A DNA stretch of 64,000 nucleotides. Origin: Micromonospora ferruginea. Its GTDB lineage: Bacteria > Actinomycetota > Actinomycetes > Mycobacteriales > Micromonosporaceae. The notes beneath the pieces are model-generated. The model had not been told where the DNA came from. It was given only the letters and a program-made list of their open reading frames with translations, and made no database searches. The DNA lies in contig NZ_CP059322.2 in the NCBI RefSeq assembly GCF_013694245.2, positions 1,918,001 through 1,982,000 on the forward strand. Reading direction: 5' to 3'. Below, in pieces: positions 24,786 to 34,229 of the stretch. Positions within the stretch are counted from its first letter, which is position 1. Each line of letters starts with the position of its first letter. Both the position numbers and the translations under genes were made by a program.

Positions 24786-24910
24786 GCCGGGAGCACGTCC
24801 CGTCCCGGCCGACCTGGCGGTGCCGGGCCTGCGGGATCGCTACCGGCGGTTCGTCGGCTGGGCGAGGGGCCGGGGCGGGCGGTGAGTGCCGCCCGCCCCG
24901 GCTCACCTGA
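24782..24910 (+). pseudogene. Deletion remnant of a companion Cys-motif gene
   Basis: GTG 24782 overlaps the upstream stop (GTGA) and reads VSREHVPSRPTWRCRACGI, which resembles the N-terminus of small actinobacterial WxCRxCG proteins of about 90-110 residues. The expected middle is missing. The usual C-terminal end (here LRDRYRRFVGWARGRGGR then stop) is visible in a different frame over the same DNA, so an internal deletion appears to have joined the two ends out of frame. The remaining 42-codon frame ends at 24910 in low-complexity Gly/Arg. It is probably non-functional. Confidence 0.5.
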
Positions 24911-24913
24911 CGG

Positions 24914-26149
24914 TCAGCGGCGCCACTTCTGGTTGGCGGTGCCGCCGCACTCCCAGATCTGCAGCCGGGTGCCGTCGGCCGAGCTGTTCCCGGTGGCGTC
25001 CAGGCACTTGTTGGCCTGCGGGTTCACGATGTCGCCGGCGGCGCTGAAGACCCACTTCTGCGCGCCGGTGCCGTTGCAGTCGTAGAGCTGCACCTTGGCG
25101 CCGTTGGCGGTCGATCCGGACGCCACGTCGAGGCACTTGCCGAGCGCGCGTACCGAGCCGTCGGCGTTCCACGTCCAGCGCTGCGCGGCGGTGCCGTTGC
25201 AGGTCCAGAGCTGCACGGGGGTGCCGTTGGCGGTGTTCGCGCTGGCCACGTCGACGCACTTGTTGCCGTATCCGACGATCGGCCCGCCGGTGCCCCCGCC
25301 GCCGGTGTCCCAGGCCTGCACCCGGACGTAGTCGACGGTCATGGTCTGCGGGAACGTGGTGCTCCCGTCCGGCGAGCCGGGCCAGTTGCCGCCGACAGCC
25401 ACGTTCATGATCATGAAGAACGGGTGGTCGAAGACCCAGCGGTTGCCGCCCGCGTCGGCCGGCGTCTTGCGGGAGTACGCCACGCCGTCGAGGTACCAGG
25501 TGATCGAGTCCGGCGCCCAGTCCACGGCGAACGTGTGGAACGCGTCGGCGAGGGCCTGCCCGCCGGGCAGCGACGTGGACGCGCCGATGCCGTTGGCACC
25601 GGAGTAGCCCGGACCGTGCAGGGTGCCCCACACGGTGGACGGCGCGTAGCCGACGTTCTCCATGATGTCGATCTCGCCGCTGTTGGGCCACGGGTTGCTG
25701 CCGATGTCGTTGCCGAGCATCCAGAACGCCGGCCACAGCCCCTGCCCGCGCGGGATCTTGATGCGGGCCTCGAACCGGCCGTACGCCTGGGCGAACGTGC
25801 CGTTGGTGAGCAGCCGGGCCGAGGTGTACTGGCAGCTTCCGTACCAGCAGCCGTAGCCGGCCGGGTTCTCCTTGCGGGCGGTGATGACGAGGTTGCCGTT
25901 GCCGTCGAGCGCGGCGTTGCGGGTGCTGTTGGTGTAGTACTGCAGCTCGTTGTTGCCCCAACCGCCGCCGCCGATGTCGTAGCGCCACTTGCTCGCGTCG
26001 GGGGCGGCGCCGGCCGGGCCGTTGAAGTCGTCGGACCAGGTGACCGCGCCGGGGGCGGCCACCGCTGGGGTGCTCGGGACGGTGGTGAGGGCGGCGGTGA
26101 GGCCGACCGCCGCCGTCGCCAGGGCGGCGACGGTTCGGATGCTGCGCAC
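24914..26149 (-). CDS. Secreted GH16 endo-beta-1,3-glucanase with C-terminal ricin-type lectin domain
   Basis: A 411-residue secreted hydrolase. A Sec-type signal (about 1-33, ending PAVA-AP) precedes a GH16 domain (about 35-275). The catalytic motif GEIDIMENVG holds Glu159, Asp161 and Glu164, and WPAFWMLG and WAPDSITWYLDG are family features. Residues about 285-411 form a beta-trefoil CBM13 with QRWTW, QKWVF and QKWRR (QxW) repeats. It probably cleaves laminarin-type fungal or plant glucans. GTG 26149 follows AGGAGG. An AT-rich region with TATAGT near 26215-26220 and a 7-bp inverted repeat lies upstream. Confidence 0.92.
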   Translation of the reverse strand: MRSIRTVAALATAAVGLTAALTTVPSTPAVAAPGAVTWSDDFNGPAGAAPDASKWRYDIGGGGWGNNELQYYTNSTRNAALDGNGNLVITARKENPAGYGCWYGSCQYTSARLLTNGTFAQAYGRFEARIKIPRGQGLWPAFWMLGNDIGSNPWPNSGEIDIMENVGYAPSTVWGTLHGPGYSGANGIGASTSLPGGQALADAFHTFAVDWAPDSITWYLDGVAYSRKTPADAGGNRWVFDHPFFMIMNVAVGGNWPGSPDGSTTFPQTMTVDYVRVQAWDTGGGGTGGPIVGYGNKCVDVASANTANGTPVQLWTCNGTAAQRWTWNADGSVRALGKCLDVASGSTANGAKVQLYDCNGTGAQKWVFSAAGDIVNPQANKCLDATGNSSADGTRLQIWECGGTANQKWRR

Positions 26150-26214
26150 GGGTGCCTCCTGCGGTGGTGGGTCCGTCCACCGTCGGGCGGCCGGCCCCAC
26201 CGAACGGTAAACAA

Positions 26215-26253
26215 ACTATAAAGATAGGCTTCGATGAAGGTATGAACGAAGCC
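26215..26253 (-). promoter_or_regulatory. Promoter region and candidate operator of the GH16 gene
   Basis: On the minus strand TATAGT (26220-26215) is a likely -10. Just upstream a perfect 7-bp inverted repeat (GGCTTCG ... CGAAGCC, 13-nt spacer, 26227-26253) could bind a repressor. The stretch is unusually AT-rich for this genome. Confidence 0.4.
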
Positions 26254-26262
26254 ACCCCGCTG

Positions 26263-27525
26263 TCAAGAGAGCGCTTCCTCCGGCTCCGGCCGGCGCGTCG
26301 CCGGAACCGGGCGGCCCATCGTGCGCCACGGCCCGCCCAGCAGCGGCGTGAGCACCACCAGCAGGTAGCAGGCGCCCATGACGACCAACGTGGACGCGGG
26401 GCCGAACCGGTCGGCGGCCAGCCCGGCGCCGAGCGCCCCGAGTGGCATCGCCGCCCAGGCGCCGGCGCCGATCACGCCGTACACCCGGGCCCGCATGGAT
26501 GCCGGCACCCGCTCCAGCTCCACCGCGCCCATCAGCGGGTTGAGCGCGCCGGCGGCCAGCCCGGCCACCGCGACGACCGCGACCACCACCGGCAGCGGCG
26601 GCGCGGCGGCGAGTGTCCACAGCGGTGGCGCGCCGCAGATCGCGAACGCGGTGACGAACGTGGCCCGGCGCGGCAGCCGGTGCCCGATCGCGCTGAACAC
26701 CAGCGAGCCGATCAGCGCGCCGCCGCCCATCACGCCGACCAGCAGGCCGAACGCGGCCGGTCCGCCGAGTTCGCGGTCGGCGACGACCGGCAGCAGCACG
26801 TTGCTCTTGGCCGCGTCGAACAGGTTGGTGACCAGCACCAGCAGCACCATGGCGCGCAGCAGCGGCTCCCGGACCAGGAAGCGCAGCCCGGCGGCGAACT
26901 GCCGCCAGTAGCCGCCGGTCTCCACCTCGTCGTCCTCGGTGGACGGGCGCAGGCCGCGCGGCACCAGCAGCGCCACCACCACCGCCGAGACGACGAACGT
27001 CGCCGCGTCCACGGCCAGCACCGGCAGCGCGCCCAGCACGCCGACCAGCAGGCCGGCCACCGGCGCGCCGATCATGCGGGCGCCCCGCGAGGTGGCCTCC
27101 GCCCAGCCGACCGCCCGCTCGATCGGCACCCCGGCCGCGGCCGCCGCCTCCGGCAGCAGCGCGGTGCGGGCGGTCTGACCGGGCGTGTCCAGCAGCCCGC
27201 TGACGAAGACCAGCGCCAGCAGCGCCGGGAACGGCAGGCCGACCGTGGCGTGCAACAGGGGTACGGCGGCGACGGTCACGCCGGAGACCACGTCGGCCAG
27301 CACGCTGGAGCGGCGGTAGCCGATCCGGTCGACGAGCACGCCGCCGAACGCGCCGCCCAGCACCACCGGCGCGGTGGCGAACGCGCCGGCCAGCCCGGTG
27401 GCCGCCGGCGAGCCGGTCTCGGCCAGCACGTAGAGCGGCAGCGCGATGAGGGTCAGCACGTTGCCGGTCAGCGAGACGGCGTGCCCGATCAGCAGCCCGG
27501 CCAGGGGCCGGCGGTCGCGGGTCAC
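26263..27525 (-). CDS. Major facilitator superfamily transporter
   Basis: A 420-residue 12-helix transporter of the drug-efflux type. The loop between helices 2 and 3 is GGVLVDRIGYRRSS (MFS motif A), and the central linker carries RPSTEDDEVETGGYW. GTG 27525 overlaps the stop of the ArsR-type regulator (GTGA), so the pair is one operon and the regulator probably senses an exported compound. The substrate is unknown; related actinobacterial ArsR-MFS pairs are usually annotated as multidrug exporters. Confidence 0.88.
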   Translation of the reverse strand: MTRDRRPLAGLLIGHAVSLTGNVLTLIALPLYVLAETGSPAATGLAGAFATAPVVLGGAFGGVLVDRIGYRRSSVLADVVSGVTVAAVPLLHATVGLPFPALLALVFVSGLLDTPGQTARTALLPEAAAAAGVPIERAVGWAEATSRGARMIGAPVAGLLVGVLGALPVLAVDAATFVVSAVVVALLVPRGLRPSTEDDEVETGGYWRQFAAGLRFLVREPLLRAMVLLVLVTNLFDAAKSNVLLPVVADRELGGPAAFGLLVGVMGGGALIGSLVFSAIGHRLPRRATFVTAFAICGAPPLWTLAAAPPLPVVVAVVAVAGLAAGALNPLMGAVELERVPASMRARVYGVIGAGAWAAMPLGALGAGLAADRFGPASTLVVMGACYLLVVLTPLLGGPWRTMGRPVPATRRPEPEEALS

Positions 27526-28097
27526 TGCGGCCCCCGGTAGGCCTGCCAGATCAGCGTCACCATCTCCGCGCCGGGCCGCCCGGGCGCGCCGCGCGCCTGC
27601 CACCGCCGGCCCAGCTCGGACAGCTCGTCGCGCAGCTCGCCCAACTCGTCGGGGGTCAGGTGCAGCACCGTGTCGCTGCTGGTGGTGCCGCGCACCCAGG
27701 CCAGGTCGAGGCTCGCCTCGGACTCCAGGTAGGCCTGGTAGCGGGCCACGTAGCGCTCCATCGCGGCGCGTCGCAGCAGGTCGCCGGCGAGCCGCCGCTC
27801 CGGGTCGTCGAGCAGCTCGACCGGGTCCCAGTCGGTGGTGGCGTGCGCCGCCCGCCACCACCGTTCGCGGCGGTCGCGGGCCAGGTCGGGCGCCTCGGCC
27901 ACGAAGCCGTGCTCGGCCAGCTTGCCGATGTGCCAGCTCACCGAGCCGACCGCCTCGCCGGTGCGTTCGCTGAGCATCCCCACCGTCTGCGGGCCGCGCA
28001 GGCGCAGCTCGCCGAGCAGCCGCAGCCGGGTGGGATGGGCCAGTGCGCGCATGGCGCGGGGGTCGGTCAGGTGCACGTGGTTCGACTCGTCCGCCAT
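27522..28097 (-). CDS. ArsR-family helix-turn-helix transcriptional regulator
   Basis: A 191-residue winged-helix regulator. The DNA-binding domain (about 10-85) reads DPRAMRALAHPTRLRLLGEL, then QTVGMLSERTGEAVGSVSWHIGKLAEHGFV. The C-terminal part (90-190) is helical and acidic, probably for ligand binding or dimerisation; there is no Cys-based metal site. It is transcribed with the MFS gene. The upstream inverted repeat ACAAGgagtCTTGT overlaps the likely -35, consistent with self-repression. Confidence 0.88.
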   Translation of the reverse strand: MADESNHVHLTDPRAMRALAHPTRLRLLGELRLRGPQTVGMLSERTGEAVGSVSWHIGKLAEHGFVAEAPDLARDRRERWWRAAHATTDWDPVELLDDPERRLAGDLLRRAAMERYVARYQAYLESEASLDLAWVRGTTSSDTVLHLTPDELGELRDELSELGRRWQARGAPGRPGAEMVTLIWQAYRGPQ

Positions 28098-28110
28098 GGG
28101 GTGAGGCTAG

Positions 28111-28142
28111 ACGGACAAGAAGTGAAGTACAAGGAGTCTTGT
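28111..28142 (-). promoter_or_regulatory. Promoter/operator of the ArsR-MFS operon
   Basis: The inverted repeat ACAAG-gagt-CTTGT lies at 28129-28142. On the minus strand a TTGTAC -35-like box overlaps it and is followed after 17 nt by TAGCCT. A repressor bound here would block RNA polymerase. Confidence 0.45.
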
Positions 28143-28153
28143 TGTTGTCGGGG

Positions 28154-28591
28154 TCAGTCCAGGCAGAACTCGTTGCCCTCCGGGTCGGTCATGATCAGGT
28201 GCCCGGCGCCGAGCGGGGGAGCGGGCTCGTGGCGGGCCACGCGGCTCGCGCCGCGCGCGACGAGGCGGTCGGCTGCCTCCTCCAGCGCCGCCATCCGGGC
28301 GTCCCCGGTCAGCCCCGGCGCGGCCCGCACGTCGAGATGCACCCGGTTCTTGACCCGCTTGGGCTCCGGCACCCGCTGGAAGAACAGCCGTGGCCCGGCA
28401 CCCTCGGGGTCGACCACGGCCGAGGCGTCGTTGTGCCGCTCCGGCGGCACGCCGAACGCGGTCAGCGCCTGCTCCCACGAGTCGAAGCCGTCCGGCGGCC
28501 CCTGCACCCGGTAGTCGAGCGCCTCGGCCCAGAACGCGGCCAGCTTCGCCGGGTCGGCGCAGTCGAAGGTGAATTGCACGTCGAGGCCCAT
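28154..28591 (-). CDS. VOC (glyoxalase/bleomycin-resistance) family protein
   Basis: A 145-residue protein of two beta-alpha-beta-beta-beta modules. Seen are VQFTFDCADPAKLAAFWAEAL, RLFFQRVPEPKRVKNRVHLDV and HLIMTDPEGNEFCLD, typical of the uncharacterised actinobacterial VOC subgroup. The second-module His and Glu positions are consistent with metal or ligand binding. The substrate is unknown. It sits alone between smpB and the ArsR promoter. Confidence 0.85.
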   Translation of the reverse strand: MGLDVQFTFDCADPAKLAAFWAEALDYRVQGPPDGFDSWEQALTAFGVPPERHNDASAVVDPEGAGPRLFFQRVPEPKRVKNRVHLDVRAAPGLTGDARMAALEEAADRLVARGASRVARHEPAPPLGAGHLIMTDPEGNEFCLD

Positions 28592-28668
28592 CGCGGCCCT
28601 CCCTCTGTCGGTTCCCGGCCAGCCTGCCGGAGGTAGCGGTCAGGAGCTGACCGCGACCCGCCGGGGCG

Positions 28669-29160
28669 TCAGGAGCGGCGGGTCGCCGCCCGGCCCTTGA
28701 GCCGACGGCCCATCTCCCGGGCGATCTCCCGCTTGGCGTCCCGCTCGGCGAGCGCCTGGCGCTTGTCGTAGGAACGCCGGCCCCGGGCCAGGCCCAGCTC
28801 GACCTTGGCCCAGCCGTCGGCGAAGTACATCGACAGCGGCACCAGCGTGACCCCGCCGTCGCGCAGCTTCTCCAGGATCCGGGCGATCTCCACCCGGTGC
28901 AGCAGCAGCTTGCGGGTGCGCCGGGGCGCGTGGTTGGTCCAGGTGCCGAAGCCGTACTCGGCGATGTGCAGCCCGTAGAGCCAGATCTCGCCGTCGCGCT
29001 CCTGGGCGAACGCGTCGACCAGCGACACCCGCCCCTCACGCAGCGACTTCACCTCGGTGCCGGCCAGCACGATGCCGGCCTCGTAGGTCTTGAGGACGTC
29101 GTAGTCGTGCCGCGCCTTCTTGTTCGAGGCGATCGCCTTGCGCCCGTTCTCCCTGGCCAC
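28669..29160 (-). CDS. smpB: SsrA-binding protein SmpB
   Basis: A 163-residue SmpB. It binds tmRNA and brings it to stalled ribosomes for trans-translation. The OB-fold core is clear: [60 protein letters not shown] and [22 protein letters not shown], followed by a basic C-terminal helix that mimics the decoding region ([15 protein letters not shown]). The start is GTG 29160. The usual actinobacterial ftsEX partners are not upstream, and I found no tmRNA gene within this window. Confidence 0.95.
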   Translation of the reverse strand: MARENGRKAIASNKKARHDYDVLKTYEAGIVLAGTEVKSLREGRVSLVDAFAQERDGEIWLYGLHIAEYGFGTWTNHAPRRTRKLLLHRVEIARILEKLRDGGVTLVPLSMYFADGWAKVELGLARGRRSYDKRQALAERDAKREIAREMGRRLKGRAATRRS

Positions 29161-29221
29161 GCCGGCAGAATACCCGCCGGCGCCGGCTGGCTGCCGGCGC
29201 CGGCGGGCGTGGTGGGGAGGG

Positions 29222-29779
29222 TCAGAGGCGGCACTGCCAGGAGTACGGGTCGCCGAAGCGGACGAAGCGCTCCACCGTCGCGTACCCGAAGGTGGTCTCC
29301 CGGCAGGCGGCGAGCACGTCGATGTCGGAGTAGGTGACCCCGGCGCGGCTGTAGCGCACGCAGCGCCAGCCGTAGACGGTGTCGCCGCGCAGTTCGGCGG
29401 TCGAGTTGCCGGTGAGCTGGCACCAGAGCGTGAAGTCCGGCGTCACCACCTCGGGGCGGACCCGCCAGCAGCGCACCGAGGTCGGGTCGTAGAAGTCGCC
29501 GATGCGGTCCACCGCCGCGTCGGTCCGGTAGGTCCACCGACACGCCGCGTCGAGGGCGAGATCGCCGAGGCGCCCGTCGCCGCCCCGGCAGTGCCAGTCG
29601 TACGCGGTCGCGCCGGTCAGCGCCGCGTCGGCCGCCCCGAGCGACCGGCAGTAGGCGCCGAGGTCGAGCCCGCCCAGCTCCTGCGGGGGCGGCGGCGAGG
29701 CGTGCGCCGCGGCCGGCGCGGCGAGCGCGGCGGCGAGCAGGGCGAACGTGGTGAGCAGGGCGCGCAGGGTGCGTCGCAT
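29222..29779 (-). CDS. Secreted Cys-rich protein with an internal domain duplication
   Basis: A 185-residue exported protein with a clear Sec signal ([20 protein letters not shown]..., cleavage near AHA-SP). The mature part consists of two ~70-residue units, each with four Cys in matching order (AYC...WHC...AAC...VRC and LWC...WRC...AAC...WQC) and a shared Y-x-W-x-C core. Disulphides within each unit are likely. I do not recognise the family; similar two-unit secreted proteins occur in actinomycetes without assigned function. It has its own promoter (TTGAAA-N17-TAGCGT). Confidence 0.75.
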   Translation of the reverse strand: MRRTLRALLTTFALLAAALAAPAAAHASPPPPQELGGLDLGAYCRSLGAADAALTGATAYDWHCRGGDGRLGDLALDAACRWTYRTDAAVDRIGDFYDPTSVRCWRVRPEVVTPDFTLWCQLTGNSTAELRGDTVYGWRCVRYSRAGVTYSDIDVLAACRETTFGYATVERFVRFGDPYSWQCRL

Positions 29780-29829
29780 GGTCGTCCTTCCGGTAGCGGA
29801 TGCTCCAGGGGGCGGCGGTGGCGCGGACC

Positions 29830-29858
29830 ACGCTAGACAGACGTGGAAGTCCTTTCAA
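29830..29858 (-). promoter_or_regulatory. Sigma-70-type promoter of the secreted Cys-protein gene
   Basis: On the minus strand TTGAAA (29858-29853), a 17-nt spacer and TAGCGT (29835-29830) lie about 50 bp before ATG 29779. Spacing is ideal and the -35 matches TTGACA in 5 of 6 positions. Confidence 0.6.
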
Positions 29859-29916
29859 GAGTTGCAAGTGGGCAGTCTTGATAAGAAAGAATTTCCGACT
29901 TCTTGCGAAAGTGAAC

Positions 29917-29951
29917 GGGTGGCGGTGTGCGACTCCCGCACACCGCCACCC
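29917..29951 (-). terminator. Terminator of the GntR-hydroxylase-YhhN operon
   Basis: Perfect 15-bp arms (GGGTGGCGGTGTGCG and its complement) around a 5-nt loop, starting 7 bp after the YhhN stop. The minus-strand downstream side is relatively T-rich. Confidence 0.75.
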
Positions 29952-29958
29952 GCGCCGC

Positions 29959-30594
29959 TCAGGCGTGCACCACCTCCGGCTCGCGGGCGGCGCCGGCGTG
30001 GGCGGCCACCCAGCCGGTGGTGATCAGCAGCAGTGCGGCGCAGTAGGTGCCCATCACCAGCAGGCCCGCGCCGGGCAGCGCGGTGCCGGCCGCGCCCACG
30101 CCGATGAGCAGGTCGGAGACGAGGAAGAACGCGCCGCCGGCCGCGACCCGCGCCGACACCCCGGCCGCGGCGGCGGCCATCAGGCACAGCGCCAGGCTGT
30201 AGCCGAGCACCGGCAGCCGCAACGGTCCCAGCGCGCCCCACAGCAGCGCGTTGCCGGCCGCCCAGGCGAGCAGGTAGCCGGCCCACGCGGGCGCCGGCGG
30301 GCGACCCCGACGGAGGAAGCCGGTCAGGAAGGCGAGCTGCGCGAGGAGGAAGAACCCCATGCCGACCAGGAACGCGGTCCGGCCCGGCACGAGCAGGGCC
30401 ACGTCGCCGGCGGTGGCCGCGACCAGGCCGGCGGCCACCGCGTCCGCCCGGCGTCGGTGCGTCAGGAGGTACGCCAGCAGCACCGGCGCCAGCAGCGGCT
30501 TGGCCAGCCACTGGAGCACCGTCGAGTCGACCGCCACCGCGACCAGCTCGACGGCCGCGACGAGCCCGAACAGGGCGAGCCAGAGGCGCCTCAC
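29959..30594 (-). CDS. YhhN/TMEM86-family membrane protein (lysoplasmalogenase-like)
   Basis: A 211-residue protein with about seven to eight TM helices. It carries the family acidic motifs GDVALLV near residue 63 and FLVSDLLIG near 155, the Asp residues thought to form the active site in TMEM86 lysoplasmalogenases, which hydrolyse the vinyl-ether bond of lysoplasmalogens. GTG 30594 overlaps the upstream hydroxylase stop (GTGA). Coupling of a YhhN protein to a TMEM195/AGMO-like hydroxylase suggests a shared role in ether-lipid turnover. Activity is inferred. Confidence 0.85.
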   Translation of the reverse strand: MRRLWLALFGLVAAVELVAVAVDSTVLQWLAKPLLAPVLLAYLLTHRRRADAVAAGLVAATAGDVALLVPGRTAFLVGMGFFLLAQLAFLTGFLRRGRPPAPAWAGYLLAWAAGNALLWGALGPLRLPVLGYSLALCLMAAAAAGVSARVAAGGAFFLVSDLLIGVGAAGTALPGAGLLVMGTYCAALLLITTGWVAAHAGAAREPEVVHA

Positions 30595-31418
30595 CGGGCC
30601 GGCTGCCAGCCGGGACGGCCGAGCAGGTAGCCGAGCCGGTGCCGCCAGCAGGTGGCCCGGCGCACGTCGGAGAGGATTGCGGCGAACTCGTGGGTGGCCA
30701 CCCGCAGCGGGTTGTACGTCTGGATGTTCTTCGTCAGCCCGTAGCGCACGGCGGCCCCCTCGGGCGCGAAGCTGCCGAACAGCCGGTCCCACACGATGAG
30801 GATGCCGCCGTAGTTGCGGTCCAGGTATTCGGTGTTGGAGCCGTGGTGCACCCGGTGGTGCGACGGCGTGTTGAAGACCCACTCGATCGGCCGGGGCAGC
30901 TTGCCGACCCGCTCGGTGTGCAGGAAGAACTGGTAGAGCAGGCTGATCGACTGCTGGAGGAAGATCATCCACGGCGGGATGCCGAGCAGCGCCAGCGGCA
31001 GCCAGAACGGCAGCGAGGTCATCGGCGTCCAGCTCTGCCGCAGCGCGGTGGAGAGGTTGTAGTGGACGCTGGAGTGGTGCACCACGTGGCTCGCCCACAG
31101 CACACGCACCTCGTGGTGCGACCGGTGGAACCAGTAGTAGGCCAGGTCGTCGGCGAAGAAGACGATCGCCCAGGTCCACCAGTCGCCGGGGGAGAGGTGC
31201 ACCGGCGCGACCGTCCACAGCGCCGCGTAGAGCCCGACCGTCAGCAGCTTCCACGGGAAGCCGATGACCTGGCTGCCCAGCCCCATGGACAGGCTGGTGG
31301 TGGTGTCGCGCAGCTCGTAGCCACGCTCGTCGTCGTCGGGCAGGAAGCGATAGGAGACCGCCTCGATGACGATCAGCAGCAGGAACGCCGGGACGGCGTA
31401 CAGCACGGCGGGGATCAT
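30591..31418 (-). CDS. Sterol desaturase/fatty acid hydroxylase superfamily protein (AGMO-like)
   Basis: A 275-residue membrane di-iron oxygenase. The eight-His signature is present: HRSHH, HVVHHSS and HHRVHHG, in the right order between TM helices. This superfamily hydroxylates or desaturates lipids; the layout (YYWFHRSHHEVRVLWASHVVHHSS) resembles TMEM195/alkylglycerol monooxygenase, which cleaves ether lipids. ATG 31418 overlaps the GntR stop (ATGA) and the stop overlaps the YhhN start. The exact substrate is not fixed by sequence. Confidence 0.88.
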   Translation of the reverse strand: MIPAVLYAVPAFLLLIVIEAVSYRFLPDDDERGYELRDTTTSLSMGLGSQVIGFPWKLLTVGLYAALWTVAPVHLSPGDWWTWAIVFFADDLAYYWFHRSHHEVRVLWASHVVHHSSVHYNLSTALRQSWTPMTSLPFWLPLALLGIPPWMIFLQQSISLLYQFFLHTERVGKLPRPIEWVFNTPSHHRVHHGSNTEYLDRNYGGILIVWDRLFGSFAPEGAAVRYGLTKNIQTYNPLRVATHEFAAILSDVRRATCWRHRLGYLLGRPGWQPAR

Positions 31419-32143
31419 GCGCGCGCTTCCCTTCCGGTGGTGGTGGGGGTGGGGGTGGTGACCGGGGCGGTCAGCAGCGCCCGGGCGTGCCGGGCGGCCG
31501 CCGCGCCCTGGCCGGACGCGATCGCGGCGGCGAGCCGGCGGTGCCCGGCCACGTCGAGCAGCTCGGCGGCGCGGGCGTCCGGGGGGACGTCGCCGACCGC
31601 GAACGTGCCGGCCACCAGGCTGTTGAAGGCGAGCTGGTAGGCGGTGTTGCCGCTGCCGCGCACCACCAGTCGCCAGATGCGGATGTTCGCCTCGGCCATC
31701 CGGTCCAGGTCGGGCGCGAGCGTGCCGTACTCCTCGGCGGCCCGGACCAGCGCGGCGACGGCGGCGGCGTCGGCGCGCTCCGCGCAGAGCCGGGCCGCGT
31801 CGACCCCGACGCAGGCCCGCATCTCCAGCATGTCGCGCACCAGCGTCTCGACCGGGAGTACGTCGCCGGAGCGGGCCAGCGACAACGCCAGGTCCAGGCC
31901 GGCGTGCACCCGCCAGTCGAGCACCCGGGTCGCGCCGCCCTGGCTCACGCGGACCAGGCCGAGCTGTTGCAGCCGGCGCAACGCCTCCCGGACCGCGTGC
32001 CGGTTCACCGCGAACGCGGCGGCCAGCTCCCGCTCGCCGGGCAGGTTCTCGTCCGGCCGGTGGCGGCCGGACACGATCGCGTCGCGGAGCTGGCCGAAGA
32101 CGTGGTCGGAGACCGAGGCGCGGGGGACGGGGACGAAGGCCAT
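31415..32143 (-). CDS. GntR-family regulator, FadR/FCD subfamily
   Basis: A 242-residue regulator. The winged HTH (about 10-75) reads RASVSDHVFGQLRDAIVSG, PGERELAAAFAVNRHAVREALRRLQQLGLV. The C-terminal FCD helical domain (about 90-230) should bind a small ligand. ATG 32143 is chosen over an earlier in-frame GTG (32167) as it starts the usual family N-terminus (MAFVPVPRASV). It is the first gene of a three-gene operon with the hydroxylase and YhhN genes. A perfect FadR-type operator lies about 40 bp upstream, indicating autoregulation. Confidence 0.9.
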   Translation of the reverse strand: MAFVPVPRASVSDHVFGQLRDAIVSGRHRPDENLPGERELAAAFAVNRHAVREALRRLQQLGLVRVSQGGATRVLDWRVHAGLDLALSLARSGDVLPVETLVRDMLEMRACVGVDAARLCAERADAAAVAALVRAAEEYGTLAPDLDRMAEANIRIWRLVVRGSGNTAYQLAFNSLVAGTFAVGDVPPDARAAELLDVAGHRRLAAAIASGQGAAAARHARALLTAPVTTPTPTTTGREARA

Positions 32144-32179
32144 GGGCAGCAGTGTGGCCCCCGACACATCAACCCGTCA

Positions 32180-32194
32180 ACTGGTTGGACCAGT
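32180..32194. promoter_or_regulatory. GntR/FadR-type operator
   Basis: ACTGGTTGGACCAGT is a perfect inverted repeat with 6-bp arms and contains TGGTTGGACCA, an exact match to the FadR-subfamily consensus TNGTNNNACNA. It lies between the GntR gene and htpG, closer to the GntR start. Confidence 0.7.
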
Positions 32195-32278
32195 CTTCCC
32201 GGGCGGCCGGTGCGTGCCGCCCCGGTCACCCCTCGTATCCTTTCCGCCGTAGGCCCCGCCACGGTGAAGGGAGTCGGT

Positions 32279-34171
<1,893 letters not shown>

Positions 34172-34179
34172 CGGTGAAA

Positions 34180-34225
34180 GGCGGGGGCCCTTCCTATCGC
34201 GTACGCGATAGGAAGGGCCCCCGCC
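34180..34225. terminator. Bidirectional terminator between htpG and the flavin oxidoreductase gene
   Basis: A perfect 46-bp palindrome with core ATCGCGTACGCGAT and outer GGCGGGGGCCCTTCC arms lies between two convergent stops (34171 and 34230). It can fold equally on both strands. Confidence 0.85.
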
Positions 34226-34229
34226 CAAC

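Noticed and set aside
28592..29221. tmRNA gene near smpB
   Set aside because: The flanking gaps are too short and show no tag-coding or tRNA-like ends.
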